From Pseudomonas sp. Os17 (lineage in GTDB: Bacteria; Pseudomonadota; Gammaproteobacteria; Pseudomonadales; Pseudomonadaceae): a DNA stretch of 64,000 nt. The number at the start of each line of letters is the position of its first letter. Position 1 is the first letter of the stretch. The translations under genes were made by a program, and so were the position numbers. Positions 30,304 to 39,731 of the stretch are shown piece after piece. Below the pieces are notes generated by a model, which did not search any database, was not told the DNA's origin, and saw nothing but the letters and a program-made list of their open reading frames with translations. The stretch covers positions 4,591,501 through 4,655,500 of the forward strand of contig NZ_AP014627.1 in the NCBI RefSeq assembly GCF_001547895.1. The letters run 5' to 3'.

Positions 30304-31203
30304 ATGTCCGCTCCCTTGAACATTCCCCTGCCGCTGCCCGTGGCCCAGGCCAACGGCTGGCGCGCGCGCCTGGCCTACCTGGGCTACCGCGTGCGGCAAA
30401 GCCCGCTGACCATCGCCGGGCTGTGCATGACCCTGCTGGTGCTGCTGTGCATGGCCTTCGCTCCCTGGCTGTCGAGCCACGACCCCAACGCCCTGAACCT
30501 GGCCCAGCGCCTGGCCGCCCCCAGCGCCAGCCACTGGTTCGGCACCGACGAAGTCGGCCGCGACCTGTTCAGCCGGGTGCTCCACGGCAGCCGCCAGTCG
30601 GTGGGCGTGGGCCTGTTCGTGGCCTTCGCCTCGTGCCTGGCCGGGGGCCTGTTGGGCTGCCTGTCGGGGATCATCGGCGGGCGCTTCGACAGCCTGATCA
30701 TGCGCCTGATGGACATCATGCTGTCGGTGCCGTCGCTGGTGCTGATCATGGCCCTGGCCGCCGCCCTGGGCCCGAGCCTGTTCAACGCCATGCTGGCGAT
30801 CACCCTGGTGCGCATTCCGTTCTACGTGCGCCTGGCCCGGGGCCAGGCCCTGAGCATCCGCCAGATGGGCTACGTCAAGGCGGCCCAGACCTACGGCGCC
30901 GGGCGCTGGCACATCGTCAGCTGGCACGTGGGGCGCAACGCCATGCCGCCGCTGCTGGTGCAACTGAGCCTGGACATCGGCAGCGCCATCCTCATGGCCT
31001 CGGCCCTGGGCTTCATTGGCCTGGGGGCGCAGCAGCCCACCGCCGAATGGGGGGCGATGGTGGCCACCGGGCGCAACTTCATCCTCGACAACTGGTGGTA
31101 CTCGACCTTTCCCGGGCTGGCGATCCTGTTCACCGCCACCGGTTTCAACCTGCTGGGTGACGGCATCCGTGACCTGCTCGACCCACGTCAACAGGGGAAA
31201 TGA
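30304..31203 (+). CDS. ddpC: dipeptide ABC transporter permease (DdpC/DppC type)
   Basis: A 299-residue partner permease. The typical DppC extracytoplasmic segment HWFGTDEVGRDLFSRVLHGS is at about 78-97 and the EAA loop YVKAAQTYGAGRWHIVSWHV at about 194-213. It starts one base after ddpB and ends three bases before the preferred start of the first ATPase gene. Confidence 0.92.
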   Translation: MSAPLNIPLPLPVAQANGWRARLAYLGYRVRQSPLTIAGLCMTLLVLLCMAFAPWLSSHDPNALNLAQRLAAPSASHWFGTDEVGRDLFSRVLHGSRQSVGVGLFVAFASCLAGGLLGCLSGIIGGRFDSLIMRLMDIMLSVPSLVLIMALAAALGPSLFNAMLAITLVRIPFYVRLARGQALSIRQMGYVKAAQTYGAGRWHIVSWHVGRNAMPPLLVQLSLDIGSAILMASALGFIGLGAQQPTAEWGAMVATGRNFILDNWWYSTFPGLAILFTATGFNLLGDGIRDLLDPRQQGK

Positions 31204-31205
31204 CC

Positions 31206-32191
31206 ATGAGCTCATCCGCCGTTCTCAACATCGATAACCTGAGCCTGGAATTCCCCGCCTACCGCAGCAATGTGCAGGCCCTCAACGGCGTGTCGCTGCA
31301 CGTCAACCCGGGGGAGATCGTCGGCGTGGTCGGCGAGTCCGGCTCGGGCAAATCGGTGACCGCCATGCTCAGCCTGCGCCTGCTGCCCGAGCGCAGCTAC
31401 CGCATCACCTCCGGCAGCCTGTCGCTGCTGGGCCGCGACATGCTCGCCACCCCGGAAAAACAGCTGCTGCAGATCCGTGGCCGCGACGCGGCGATGATCT
31501 TCCAGGAGCCGATGACCGCCCTCAACCCGACCCGGCGCATCGGCCGGCAGATGCTCGACGTGATCATCCATCACCAGCGCCTGAGCCAGGACCAGGCCCG
31601 GGCCAAGGCCATCGCCCTGCTGCGCGACATGCACATCGCCGACCCCGAGCAGGTGCTGCAGGCCTATCCGTTCGAGCTGTCCGGCGGCATGCGCCAGCGG
31701 GTGATGATCGCCCTGGCGTTCTCCTGCGACCCGCAACTGCTGATCGCCGACGAACCCACCACCGCCCTGGACGTCACCGTGCAGCGCCAGGTGCTGCTGT
31801 TGCTGCGCGAGAAGGCCCGGCAACGGGGCACCGCGATCCTGTTGATCACCCACGACATGGCGGTGGTCTCGCAGTTCTGCGATCGGGTCTATGTGATGTA
31901 CACCGGCGCCGTGGTGGAGCAAGGCAGCACCGCCCAGGTCATGCTCGACCCGCAGCACCCCTACACCCGCGGCCTGCTCAGCGGCCTGCCGGAGCAGGTG
32001 GCCCCCGGCGCGCCACTGCTGACCATTCCCGGGCAGGTGCCGAACCTCGCCCACCTCCCCGCTGGCTGCACCTTCCGCGAGCGCTGCCCGCAGGCCATGG
32101 CGATATGTGCCCAACGGCCACCGCTGCATTCGATCAACGCCGGCGAGCAGCGCAAGAGCGCCTGCTGGTTGGCCGCCCCGGAGTCCGCCCA

Positions 32192-32195
<4 letters not shown>
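31206..32195 (+). CDS. ddpD: dipeptide ABC transporter ATP-binding protein (DdpD/DppD type)
   Basis: A 329-residue ATPase with Walker A GESGSGKS, Q-loop IFQEPMTALNP, signature LSGGMRQR and Walker B LLIADEPTTALD. The C-terminal oligopeptide extension contains spaced cysteines (CTFRERCPQAMAICAQ) typical of this subfamily, where they bind an Fe-S cluster in some members. AGGGG is eight bases before ATG 31206; the ATG at 31200 overlaps the previous stop and is less well spaced. Confidence 0.92.
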
Positions 32196-33163
<968 letters not shown>

Positions 33164-33170
33164 TCCACCG

Positions 33171-33199
33171 GCACCACGCCGCCGGCTACGGCGTGGTGC
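33171..33199 (+). terminator. stable hairpin after the D-Ala-D-Ala operon
   Basis: Perfect 11-base stem GCACCACGCCG-CCGGCTA-CGGCGTGGTGC. It lacks a proper T-run (TTGCTCC), so it may protect the 3' end or terminate weakly. Confidence 0.5.
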
Positions 33200-33264
33200 T
33201 TGCTCCCTGCGCGCCAAGGGCTTAAAACAGGCGCCTTCTCTCTGACGCCGCAGGAACCCCACCC

Positions 33265-33888
33265 ATGGAAAGCCACTGGCTGACCCACGCCAAACGCTTG
33301 CAAGCCATCGCCTCCACCGGCCTGCACTTCTGCAAGGACGTGCACGACCGCGAGCGCTACCAGGAAGTCGCCGACATTGCCCACGAGATGCTCGCGCAAC
33401 TGGGCAACGTGCCCGTGGAGCGCATCACCGATCTGGTCTCGGACTTTGCCCAGCGCTACTCGACGCCGATGGTCGAAGTGCGCGGCGCGCTGATCGAGGA
33501 CGGCAAGATCCTCCTGGTGCGCGAGCAGCACGACGGCCTCTGGGCCCTGCCCGGGGGCTATGCCGACGTCGGCCTGTCGGCGGCGCAGAACATCATCAAG
33601 GAAATCCACGAGGAAGCCGGGCTCCAGGTCTCGGTGCGCCAGCTGTACGGCCTGCGGCACAAGGCCAAGGGCCCCTACAAGCCGGATCACCGGGACTTCT
33701 ACAAGCTGTACTTTCTCTGTGAACGGCAAGACGCCGAGGCCCCGGTGGCCGGTAGCGAAACCAGCGACGCGGCGTTCTTCGCCCCGGACCAGTTGCCGCC
33801 ACTGTCCCAGGGTCGCACCGTAGAACGGGATATCCAGGAGGCTTTCGACTTCCACGAAGGCCGGCGCAGCGTGGCCCTGTTCGACTGA
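33265..33888 (+). CDS. NUDIX hydrolase with N-terminal helical domain
   Basis: A 207-residue protein: helical NUDIX_N-type domain (1-60) and a Nudix domain (about 68-195). The Nudix box reads GGYADVGLSAAQ then NIIKEIHEEAGL; relative to the classical GX5EX7REUXEEXGU the first Glu is Leu and the Arg is Lys, while the metal-binding EIHEE is kept. Members of this branch with an N-terminal domain hydrolyse ADP-ribose-type or sugar-nucleotide substrates, but specificity is uncertain. Confidence 0.88.
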   Translation: MESHWLTHAKRLQAIASTGLHFCKDVHDRERYQEVADIAHEMLAQLGNVPVERITDLVSDFAQRYSTPMVEVRGALIEDGKILLVREQHDGLWALPGGYADVGLSAAQNIIKEIHEEAGLQVSVRQLYGLRHKAKGPYKPDHRDFYKLYFLCERQDAEAPVAGSETSDAAFFAPDQLPPLSQGRTVERDIQEAFDFHEGRRSVALFD

Positions 33889-33904
33889 GCATGACGCGGT
33901 CAAT

Positions 33905-33958
33905 GTAAAGCACCCTTGACATGAAAAATCGCCCCACCTAATGTAAAGGACACTTTAC
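33905..33958 (+). promoter_or_regulatory. promoter with two palindromic operators for the membrane protein-XRE pair
   Basis: Site 2 is perfect: GTAAAG-GACA-CTTTAC (33943-33958). Site 1 is near-perfect: GTAAAG-CACC-CTTGAC (33905-33920). A TTGACA -35 (33916-33921) overlaps site 1, with a TAATGT -10 17 bases later (33939-33944) touching site 2. Binding at both would block RNA polymerase. The gene two downstream encodes a small XRE repressor, so autorepression is the natural reading. Confidence 0.65.
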
Positions 33959-33973
33959 TCAAGGAGATCGCCC

Positions 33974-34348
33974 ATGGGCACCAAACGCTATTTCGGGGAA
34001 TTCAGCCTGGCCTTGCTGGCCTATTTCGCCTGCGTGATTTTGAGCAGCCACTGGCTGGCTGACATGAGCCCGGGCCCGGGCAAGATCGCCCTGGCCCTGG
34101 TGCCGGTGATCCCCATGGTGGCCATGGCCCTGGCGGTGGTGCGCCAGTTGCGGCGCATGGACGAACTGGCCCGGCGCATCCAGCTCGAAGCACTGGGGCT
34201 GTCCTTTGTCTGCACCGCGCTGATCACCTTCAGCTACGGCTTCCTGGAAACCGCCGGCCTGCCCCGGCTCTCGATGTTCTACGTGTGGCCAGTGATGGGC
34301 CTGGTCTGGGCCCTGGCCACGGTGGTCGGCTGGCGGCGCTACCGATGA
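33974..34348 (+). CDS. small integral membrane protein
   Basis: A 124-residue protein with four predicted transmembrane helices and a short charged loop (RQLRRMDELARRIQLEALG) in the middle, which looks cytoplasmic. No named domain recognised. It is translationally coupled to the XRE regulator by a four-base ATGA overlap and preceded by AAGGAG. Membrane protein plus YozG/XRE pairs of this kind are widespread and unstudied; the membrane partner might control the repressor or be its target. Confidence 0.85.
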   Translation: MGTKRYFGEFSLALLAYFACVILSSHWLADMSPGPGKIALALVPVIPMVAMALAVVRQLRRMDELARRIQLEALGLSFVCTALITFSYGFLETAGLPRLSMFYVWPVMGLVWALATVVGWRRYR

Positions 34349-34542
34349 ACAACCAACTGCGCGAATTGCGCACCCTCAAAGGCTGGTCCCAGGCCGAGCT
34401 GGCCACCCGGCTTGAGGTGTCCCGGCAGACGGTGAATGCCATCGAGACCGGGCGCTACGACCCCAGCCTGCCCCTGGCGTTCAAGATCGCCCGGGCCTTC
34501 CAGATGCCTATCGAAAGCATCTTCAACCCCGACCAGGACTGA
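34345..34542 (+). CDS. XRE family HTH transcriptional regulator (minimal, single-domain)
   Basis: A 65-residue protein consisting only of a Cro/CI-type HTH: QAELATRLEVSRQTVNAIET with the recognition helix SRQTVNAIE, then the dimerising tail IARAFQMPIESIFNPDQD, as in YozG/PlcR-like small repressors. It overlaps the membrane-protein gene by four bases. Candidate operators are the dyads at 33905-33958. Confidence 0.9.
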   Translation: MNNQLRELRTLKGWSQAELATRLEVSRQTVNAIETGRYDPSLPLAFKIARAFQMPIESIFNPDQD

Positions 34543-34708
34543 CCCCGGCCACGAGGCAGTGCGCCCGTGCACCATTTTCGCCCCGGCGCGGCCTGCAGCC
34601 GGGGCAGGCCCGCAGGCATCGGCTATAACTGCTGGGGCACCCGCTCCGGCGACCCGTTTGGCACGGCGCCTGCAACAGCGAGGCACCACTGCGACCAGGG
34701 ACAGGCCC

Positions 34709-35980
34709 ATGACCCAGCACGAACCCGGCAACGACTACCCCTTGAGCGAAGTTCCGCAGCACGCCCGCAAGGGCCTGGCCTCCATGGCCATGGTGCTGCT
34801 GGGTTTCACCTTCTTCACCGCGACCATGTTCGCCGGCGGCAAGCTGGGGGTGGCGTTCGACTTCACCACCCTGCTGATGGTGATTGTCCTCGGCAACCTG
34901 CTGCTGGGGATCTACGCCGCGAGCCTGGGCTACATCGCCTTCAAGAGCGGGCTGAACACGGTGCTGATGGGGCGCTTCTGCTTCGGTGAACGGGGCAGCA
35001 AGCTCAGCGACCTGATCCTCGGCCTGACCCAGGTCGGCTGGTACGCCTGGGGCACCGCCACCGCCGCGGTGGTGCTGGGCAAGTACTTCCAGCTGGATTC
35101 GGGCGCGGTGCTGGGGTTGATGCTGCTGTTCGGCATGGCCTTCTGCGCCACCGCCTACATCGGCTACCGCGGCCTGGAGATCCTGTCGTGGATCGCGGTG
35201 CCGGCCATGGGTCTGCTGCTGGTGCTGTCGATGACGGTGGCGACCACCCAGGTCGGCGGCCTCGACGGCCTGCTGGCCCTCACCCCCAGCGCCAGCCTGG
35301 ACCTGTCCACCGCCCTGACCCTGGTGTTCGGCACCTTTGTCAGCGGCGCCACCCAGGCCACCAACTGGACCCGTTTCTCCCGCTCGGCGCGGGTGGCGGT
35401 GAGCGCCAGCCTGATCGGTTTCTGCCTCGGCAATGGCCTGATGGTGCTGATCGGTGCCTACGGCGCCATCGTCTACCAGCAGCCGGACGTGGTCGAAGTC
35501 TTGCTGCTGCAGGGCTTTGCCACGGCCGCCATGGCCATGCTGCTGTTGAACATCTGGAGCACCCAGGACAACACCATCTACAACTTCGCCGTGGCCGGCT
35601 GCAACCTGCTGCGCACCCAGCGGCGCAAGACCGTAACCCTGGTGGGCGCGCTGATCGGCACCCTGCTGGCGATGCTCGGCATGTACGATTTGCTGGTGCC
35701 TTATCTGGTGCTGCTGGGCACGGTGATTCCGCCGATTGGCGGGGTGATCATGGCCGACTTCTTCTATCGCTGGCGCGGCTGCTACCCGCGTCTGGCCGAC
35801 AGCCAGTTGCCGGACTGGAACTGGCCGGGGCTGGCCGCCTACGGCCTGGGCACCCTGGCGGCATTCTGCTCGCCCTGGGTCGCCCCGCTGGTGGGCATCG
35901 CCGTCGCCAGCCTGAGCCATGTGCTGTTCAGCGCCTGGCTCGGCGCCCGCTCCAGTGCCGGCGCCGAGGCTCGCAGCTGA
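34709..35980 (+). CDS. codB: cytosine permease, NCS1 family (CodB-like)
   Basis: A 423-residue transporter with 12 helices of the nucleobase-cation-symport-1 family. Typical CodB features are the N-terminal VLLGFTFFTATMFAGGKLG, FGERGSKL after helix 3, and WSTQDNTIYNFAVAG in the second half. It precedes a cytosine deaminase gene by 181 bases on the same strand, so the pair forms a cytosine uptake and salvage unit. The start at 34709 is the first ATG before the conserved N-terminus. Confidence 0.88.
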   Translation: MTQHEPGNDYPLSEVPQHARKGLASMAMVLLGFTFFTATMFAGGKLGVAFDFTTLLMVIVLGNLLLGIYAASLGYIAFKSGLNTVLMGRFCFGERGSKLSDLILGLTQVGWYAWGTATAAVVLGKYFQLDSGAVLGLMLLFGMAFCATAYIGYRGLEILSWIAVPAMGLLLVLSMTVATTQVGGLDGLLALTPSASLDLSTALTLVFGTFVSGATQATNWTRFSRSARVAVSASLIGFCLGNGLMVLIGAYGAIVYQQPDVVEVLLLQGFATAAMAMLLLNIWSTQDNTIYNFAVAGCNLLRTQRRKTVTLVGALIGTLLAMLGMYDLLVPYLVLLGTVIPPIGGVIMADFFYRWRGCYPRLADSQLPDWNWPGLAAYGLGTLAAFCSPWVAPLVGIAVASLSHVLFSAWLGARSSAGAEARS

Positions 35981-36161
35981 ACCCGCACCTTGCTCACTCC
36001 AGGCGATCCGGGTCTATCATGGCCCGGTCATGCAACACCCTGTCCCCACCCACCGGCCCTGTCGCGGCCGGTGCAAGGACAGTCCAATGACCGTGGGACA
36101 AGGGCCAGTGCCCGGATCTCACGGCGCAACCACTGATTGCCCGACTCGAGGAATTGCCCCG

Positions 36162-37418
36162 ATGCTGATCACCAACGCCCGCCTGCGCCACCGTGAAGGT
36201 CTGCACCAACTGCACCTGGAAAACGGCCGCATCGCCCGCATTGTCCTGCAAGGCCCCGACGCCCCCACCGCCACCGCGCCCTTCGGCCCCGAGCACCTGG
36301 ATGCCGGCGGCAACCTGGTGGTGCCGCCCTTCGTCGAACCGCACATTCACCTGGACGCCACCCTCACCGCCGGCGAGCCGCGCTGGAACATGAGCGGCAC
36401 CCTGTTCGAAGGCATCGAATGCTGGGGCGAACGCAAGGCCAGCATCACCGCCGAAGACACCCGCACCCGCGCCCACAAGACCATCCGCGCCCTGGCCGCC
36501 CACGGCATCCAGCACGTGCGCACCCACGTCGACGTCACCGACCCGGACCTCACCGCCCTCAAGGCCATGCTCGAAGTGCGCGAGCAAAGCGCGCACCTGA
36601 TCGACCTGCAGATCGTTGCCTTCCCCCAGGAGGGCATCGAATCGTTCCGCAACGGCCGCGAACTGATGGAAGAAGCCATCCGCCTGGGCGCCGACGTGGT
36701 GGGCGGCATTCCCCACTTCGAATACACCCGCGACCAGGGCGTGAGCTCGGTGAAGTTCCTCATGGACCTGGCCGAACGCACGGGTTGCCTGGTGGACGTG
36801 CACTGCGACGAAACCGACGACCCGCACTCGCGCTTTCTCGAAGTGCTGGCCGAAGAGGCCCGCAGCCGCGGCATGGGCTCGCGGGTCAGCGCCAGCCACA
36901 CCACCGCCATGGGCTCCTACGACAACGCCTACTGCGCCAAGCTGTTCCGCCTGCTGGGGCACTCGGGCATCAGCTTCGTCTCCTGCCCCACCGAAAGCAT
37001 CCACCTGCAGGGGCGCTTCGACAGCTTCCCGAAACGCCGCGGCGTGACCCGGGTCAACGAACTGCTGGAAGCCGGAATGAACGTGTGCTTCGGCCAGGAC
37101 TCAATCGTCGACCCCTGGTACCCCCTGGGTAACGGCAACATCCTGCGAGTGCTGGAAGCCGGCCTGCACATCTGCCACATGCTCGGCTACCGCAACCTGC
37201 AGAGCGCCCTGGACCTGGTCACCGACAACAGCGCCAAGGCCCTGGCCCTGGGCGAGGGCTACGGCCTTGAGGAAGGTCGGCCGGCGAACCTGCTGATCCT
37301 CTCGGCCGACAGCGATTACGAAATGATCCGCAGCCAAGGCCTGCCGCTGTATTCGATCCGCCACGGCAAGGTGCTGATGCAACGGCAGATGGCCCAGGTG
37401 CAACTGGCCGGCGACTGA
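36162..37418 (+). CDS. codA: cytosine deaminase
   Basis: A 418-residue amidohydrolase-superfamily enzyme of the CodA type. Metal ligands are visible in EPHIHLDAT (HxH), VHCDETDD and the Asp of FGQDSIVDPWYPLGNGN; SHTTAM carries the proton-shuttling region. It hydrolyses cytosine to uracil and ammonia. The frame is open further upstream, but homologous sequence begins at MLITNARLR (36162). It follows codB. Confidence 0.92.
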   Translation: MLITNARLRHREGLHQLHLENGRIARIVLQGPDAPTATAPFGPEHLDAGGNLVVPPFVEPHIHLDATLTAGEPRWNMSGTLFEGIECWGERKASITAEDTRTRAHKTIRALAAHGIQHVRTHVDVTDPDLTALKAMLEVREQSAHLIDLQIVAFPQEGIESFRNGRELMEEAIRLGADVVGGIPHFEYTRDQGVSSVKFLMDLAERTGCLVDVHCDETDDPHSRFLEVLAEEARSRGMGSRVSASHTTAMGSYDNAYCAKLFRLLGHSGISFVSCPTESIHLQGRFDSFPKRRGVTRVNELLEAGMNVCFGQDSIVDPWYPLGNGNILRVLEAGLHICHMLGYRNLQSALDLVTDNSAKALALGEGYGLEEGRPANLLILSADSDYEMIRSQGLPLYSIRHGKVLMQRQMAQVQLAGD

Positions 37419-37430
37419 CGGTAGCGATGC

Positions 37431-38090
37431 TTACTTGACCCGAAACGGCTGGGCCGCCATGAACGCCACCGGCAACAGCGGCAGGGCGAGGATCACCAAC
37501 ACGCCGTCCGCGGTGAGGGTCACCGGCGTCAACAGCACCTGGCCGACCTTGCTCTTCTCGCGGTACGCCGAGAACTGCAAGGTGTAGGTGCTGTTCAACG
37601 GGTTGGCCTGATAGGCGCTGATATCCCGCTTGGATTTAAAGCGACTGCCGCGAATGGCATAGCGGTGCAACAGGGCGTTCTGCGACCTCTCCACCACGAA
37701 ATCCAAGGCCTTGGCTGCCTCGATCTGCTGGGCGTCGAGCTGGTCCAGCCCGGGAATCCTCAGGACCAGCTCACCCTCCAGGTTCTGCCACGCACTGACG
37801 TGGATCTGCGAAAACTCGGCCTGCATTTTCCCATGCAGGTCCGACTGGATAGCCTGCAGCAACTTCGGATCGACCATCACGAAGTAGTGGTACTTCTTGC
37901 CAAGGATGACAAAGCTCTTCGCGTCCGCCGTGACATAGAACTGGCTGACGGTTTCCGTATAGACCTCATTGCTGGCTTGGCTTTCGTAAAGCTGGCTGGT
38001 CAGGCAACCGCCAAGGCTGCCAGCGACTAAAGCCCCCAGAGCCATAACCGAGCCTTTGAGCAAGGCTCGGCGGGGCATTCCTTTTTGCAT
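37431..38090 (-). CDS. putative lipoprotein
   Basis: A 219-residue protein with a signal peptide containing twin arginines (PRRALLKGSV) and a lipobox LGGC (Cys29), so a lipoprotein possibly exported by Tat. The rest is hydrophilic mixed alpha/beta, ending in a hydrophobic stretch (GVLVILALPLLPVAFMAAQP) that could anchor the C-terminus. I recognise no domain. It is convergent with codA, leaving only 12 bases between stops. Confidence 0.7.
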   Translation of the reverse strand: MQKGMPRRALLKGSVMALGALVAGSLGGCLTSQLYESQASNEVYTETVSQFYVTADAKSFVILGKKYHYFVMVDPKLLQAIQSDLHGKMQAEFSQIHVSAWQNLEGELVLRIPGLDQLDAQQIEAAKALDFVVERSQNALLHRYAIRGSRFKSKRDISAYQANPLNSTYTLQFSAYREKSKVGQVLLTPVTLTADGVLVILALPLLPVAFMAAQPFRVK

Positions 38091-38199
38091 GTCGAATCCT
38101 TTCCAGAGAGGTGGGCTGTAGCGGGAGATGAGCCGCGACTGCCGCCACGCTATAGAAACTCCAACCGTTTTGCACTCCGCCACCGCGACTCCGGCGTCC

Positions 38200-39195
38200 T
38201 CACTCAGCCAGTGCCAGCGCCGTGCCGAACAGGCTCACCCGGGTCAACACCCCCTCGGTCTCTTGCAACATCAAGGGCGCGGTGCCGCCGGGCATCACCA
38301 CCTGCACCTCGCCAGCCTTGACCCAGCCCACCCGCCACGCCGCGCAAGCCACGGCACTGGCGCTGGTGCCCGACGAGGCGGTCGGCCCTTCGCCACGCTC
38401 GAACACCCGGGCGACGATGCGCTGCGCCGACTCGCGCATCGCCCATTGCAGGTTGACCCCCGCCGGGCACGGCTCGCCGCTGCCCAGGGGCAAGGCAAAA
38501 GCCGTCGCGGTCAGCCCTTCGGCCAGCGGCGCCGCGAGCATCTGCGGGTTGCTCGGCAAGGCGTCGGCTTCTTCCACCAGGGTCACGCAATGGGGGTTGC
38601 CGATGCGCACGAACTGGCTGTGCTCCCACAGCGGGTTCAGCGCCTGCAACGGCGCCACCCGGCTCAGCTCGCGACCGTTGAAAGTCACGGCCTCGACACC
38701 GATCGCCGCGACGGCCTCGGGCCCGAAGGACGGCTGGCCCAGATCCAGCCAGAAGCCCTGCTGCCCCGCCACTTGCGCCGGCTCCACCTGCGTGGCCACC
38801 GGCGAGGCGCCCGTGGCTTGATCGTGATGCACCTGCAACAGCGTCGGCCCCTGGGTTGCCAGCAGCCCCTGTTCGACAAGGGCCTGGGAAAAGATCGTCA
38901 GGCCATTGCCGCTGCGCTCGGCCAGGGTGCCGTCGGTGTTGACGATCAACAGGTCGAAGGGCGCCTGAGCCTGGAACGGCCCCACCAGCAAACCATCGCT
39001 GCGGTGGGCCTTGGCCCCGGCTGGCCGGGTGCCCGGGGCCCAGTCGCAGAGCGCGGCGATCGCCTGTTCGGCCCACAGGCGCCGGTCCCGGGCCGCCTGG
39101 GCCGCGCTGCCGGGCAAGGCAATGCCCAGGCCGCGCAGCGCTGCGGGCGTCACCACCCCATAGATATTGCCCCGTGCATCGTAGAACGCCGCCAT
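38200..39195 (-). CDS. diaminopimelate epimerase-like protein lacking both catalytic cysteines
   Basis: A 331-residue protein with the duplicated DapF fold: substrate loop ERSGNG (93-98), NPHCVT (200-205) and ERGEGPTASSGTSA (266-279). In DapF the catalytic residues are the Cys of MCGNG and the Cys of ACGTG; here they are Ser95 and Ser275. The backbone-binding glycines are kept. It is therefore unlikely to be the housekeeping epimerase, which normally sits elsewhere beside lysA; it may be a racemase or isomerase with a different mechanism, or a binding protein. Monocistronic. Confidence 0.8.
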   Translation of the reverse strand: MAAFYDARGNIYGVVTPAALRGLGIALPGSAAQAARDRRLWAEQAIAALCDWAPGTRPAGAKAHRSDGLLVGPFQAQAPFDLLIVNTDGTLAERSGNGLTIFSQALVEQGLLATQGPTLLQVHHDQATGASPVATQVEPAQVAGQQGFWLDLGQPSFGPEAVAAIGVEAVTFNGRELSRVAPLQALNPLWEHSQFVRIGNPHCVTLVEEADALPSNPQMLAAPLAEGLTATAFALPLGSGEPCPAGVNLQWAMRESAQRIVARVFERGEGPTASSGTSASAVACAAWRVGWVKAGEVQVVMPGGTAPLMLQETEGVLTRVSLFGTALALAE

Positions 39196-39270
39196 GACAC
39201 CGCCTCCAGAAAAAACCGAGCCGCTGACATTACGGAGAATGCAGCGGCTCCACCAGAGGGGAACTCAGGC

Positions 39271-39699
39271 TCAGGACGGCAACACGGCAATCGCCTCGAT
39301 CTCGAACAGCATGCCGTCCAGGGCCAGGCGCGGCACCGGGATCAGGGTGCAGGCCGGGGTCGCCGCCGGTCCCCACAACGCCCGCAACTGGCGGCCAAAG
39401 ATCGCCAACCGCTCGTGGCTGTGATCGACGATCAGCACCGTGAGCTTGGCCACCTGGCTGACCTCGGCACCGGCGCTGGCCAAGGCAGTCTGCAGGTTGG
39501 CCAGGGCCTGGCGCACCTGGGCGGCGAAGTCCGCGGCCAACTGACCGTCAGGCGTTTCGCCGCCCTGCCCGGCGATGAACACCAGGCGCGCACCGGCGGC
39601 CACTTGTGCCACATGGGAATAGCCGTTGGCGCTGGGGTCATAGAGCCCGGGCGGGTTGGACAGGCGCAGCACCGGGTTTGAAAAAAGCGCGGTAGACAT
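39271..39699 (-). CDS. RidA/YjgF/UK114 family protein
   Basis: A 142-residue protein with the YjgF fold: FIAGQGGETPDGQL, FAAQVRQALANLQTALASAG and TPACTLIPVPRLALDGMLFEIEA. The Arg that binds the substrate carboxylate in true imine deaminases (usually R in the tRxxV segment) is replaced by the PRLA stretch, so deaminase activity is uncertain. AGGAG lies six bases from ATG 39699. It follows the exported cyclase gene by 32 bases and is probably cotranscribed. Confidence 0.87.
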   Translation of the reverse strand: MSTALFSNPVLRLSNPPGLYDPSANGYSHVAQVAAGARLVFIAGQGGETPDGQLAADFAAQVRQALANLQTALASAGAEVSQVAKLTVLIVDHSHERLAIFGRQLRALWGPAATPACTLIPVPRLALDGMLFEIEAIAVLPS

Positions 39700-39731
39700 G
39701 TTCATCTCCTGAGCAAAAGCCATTCGCCCCT

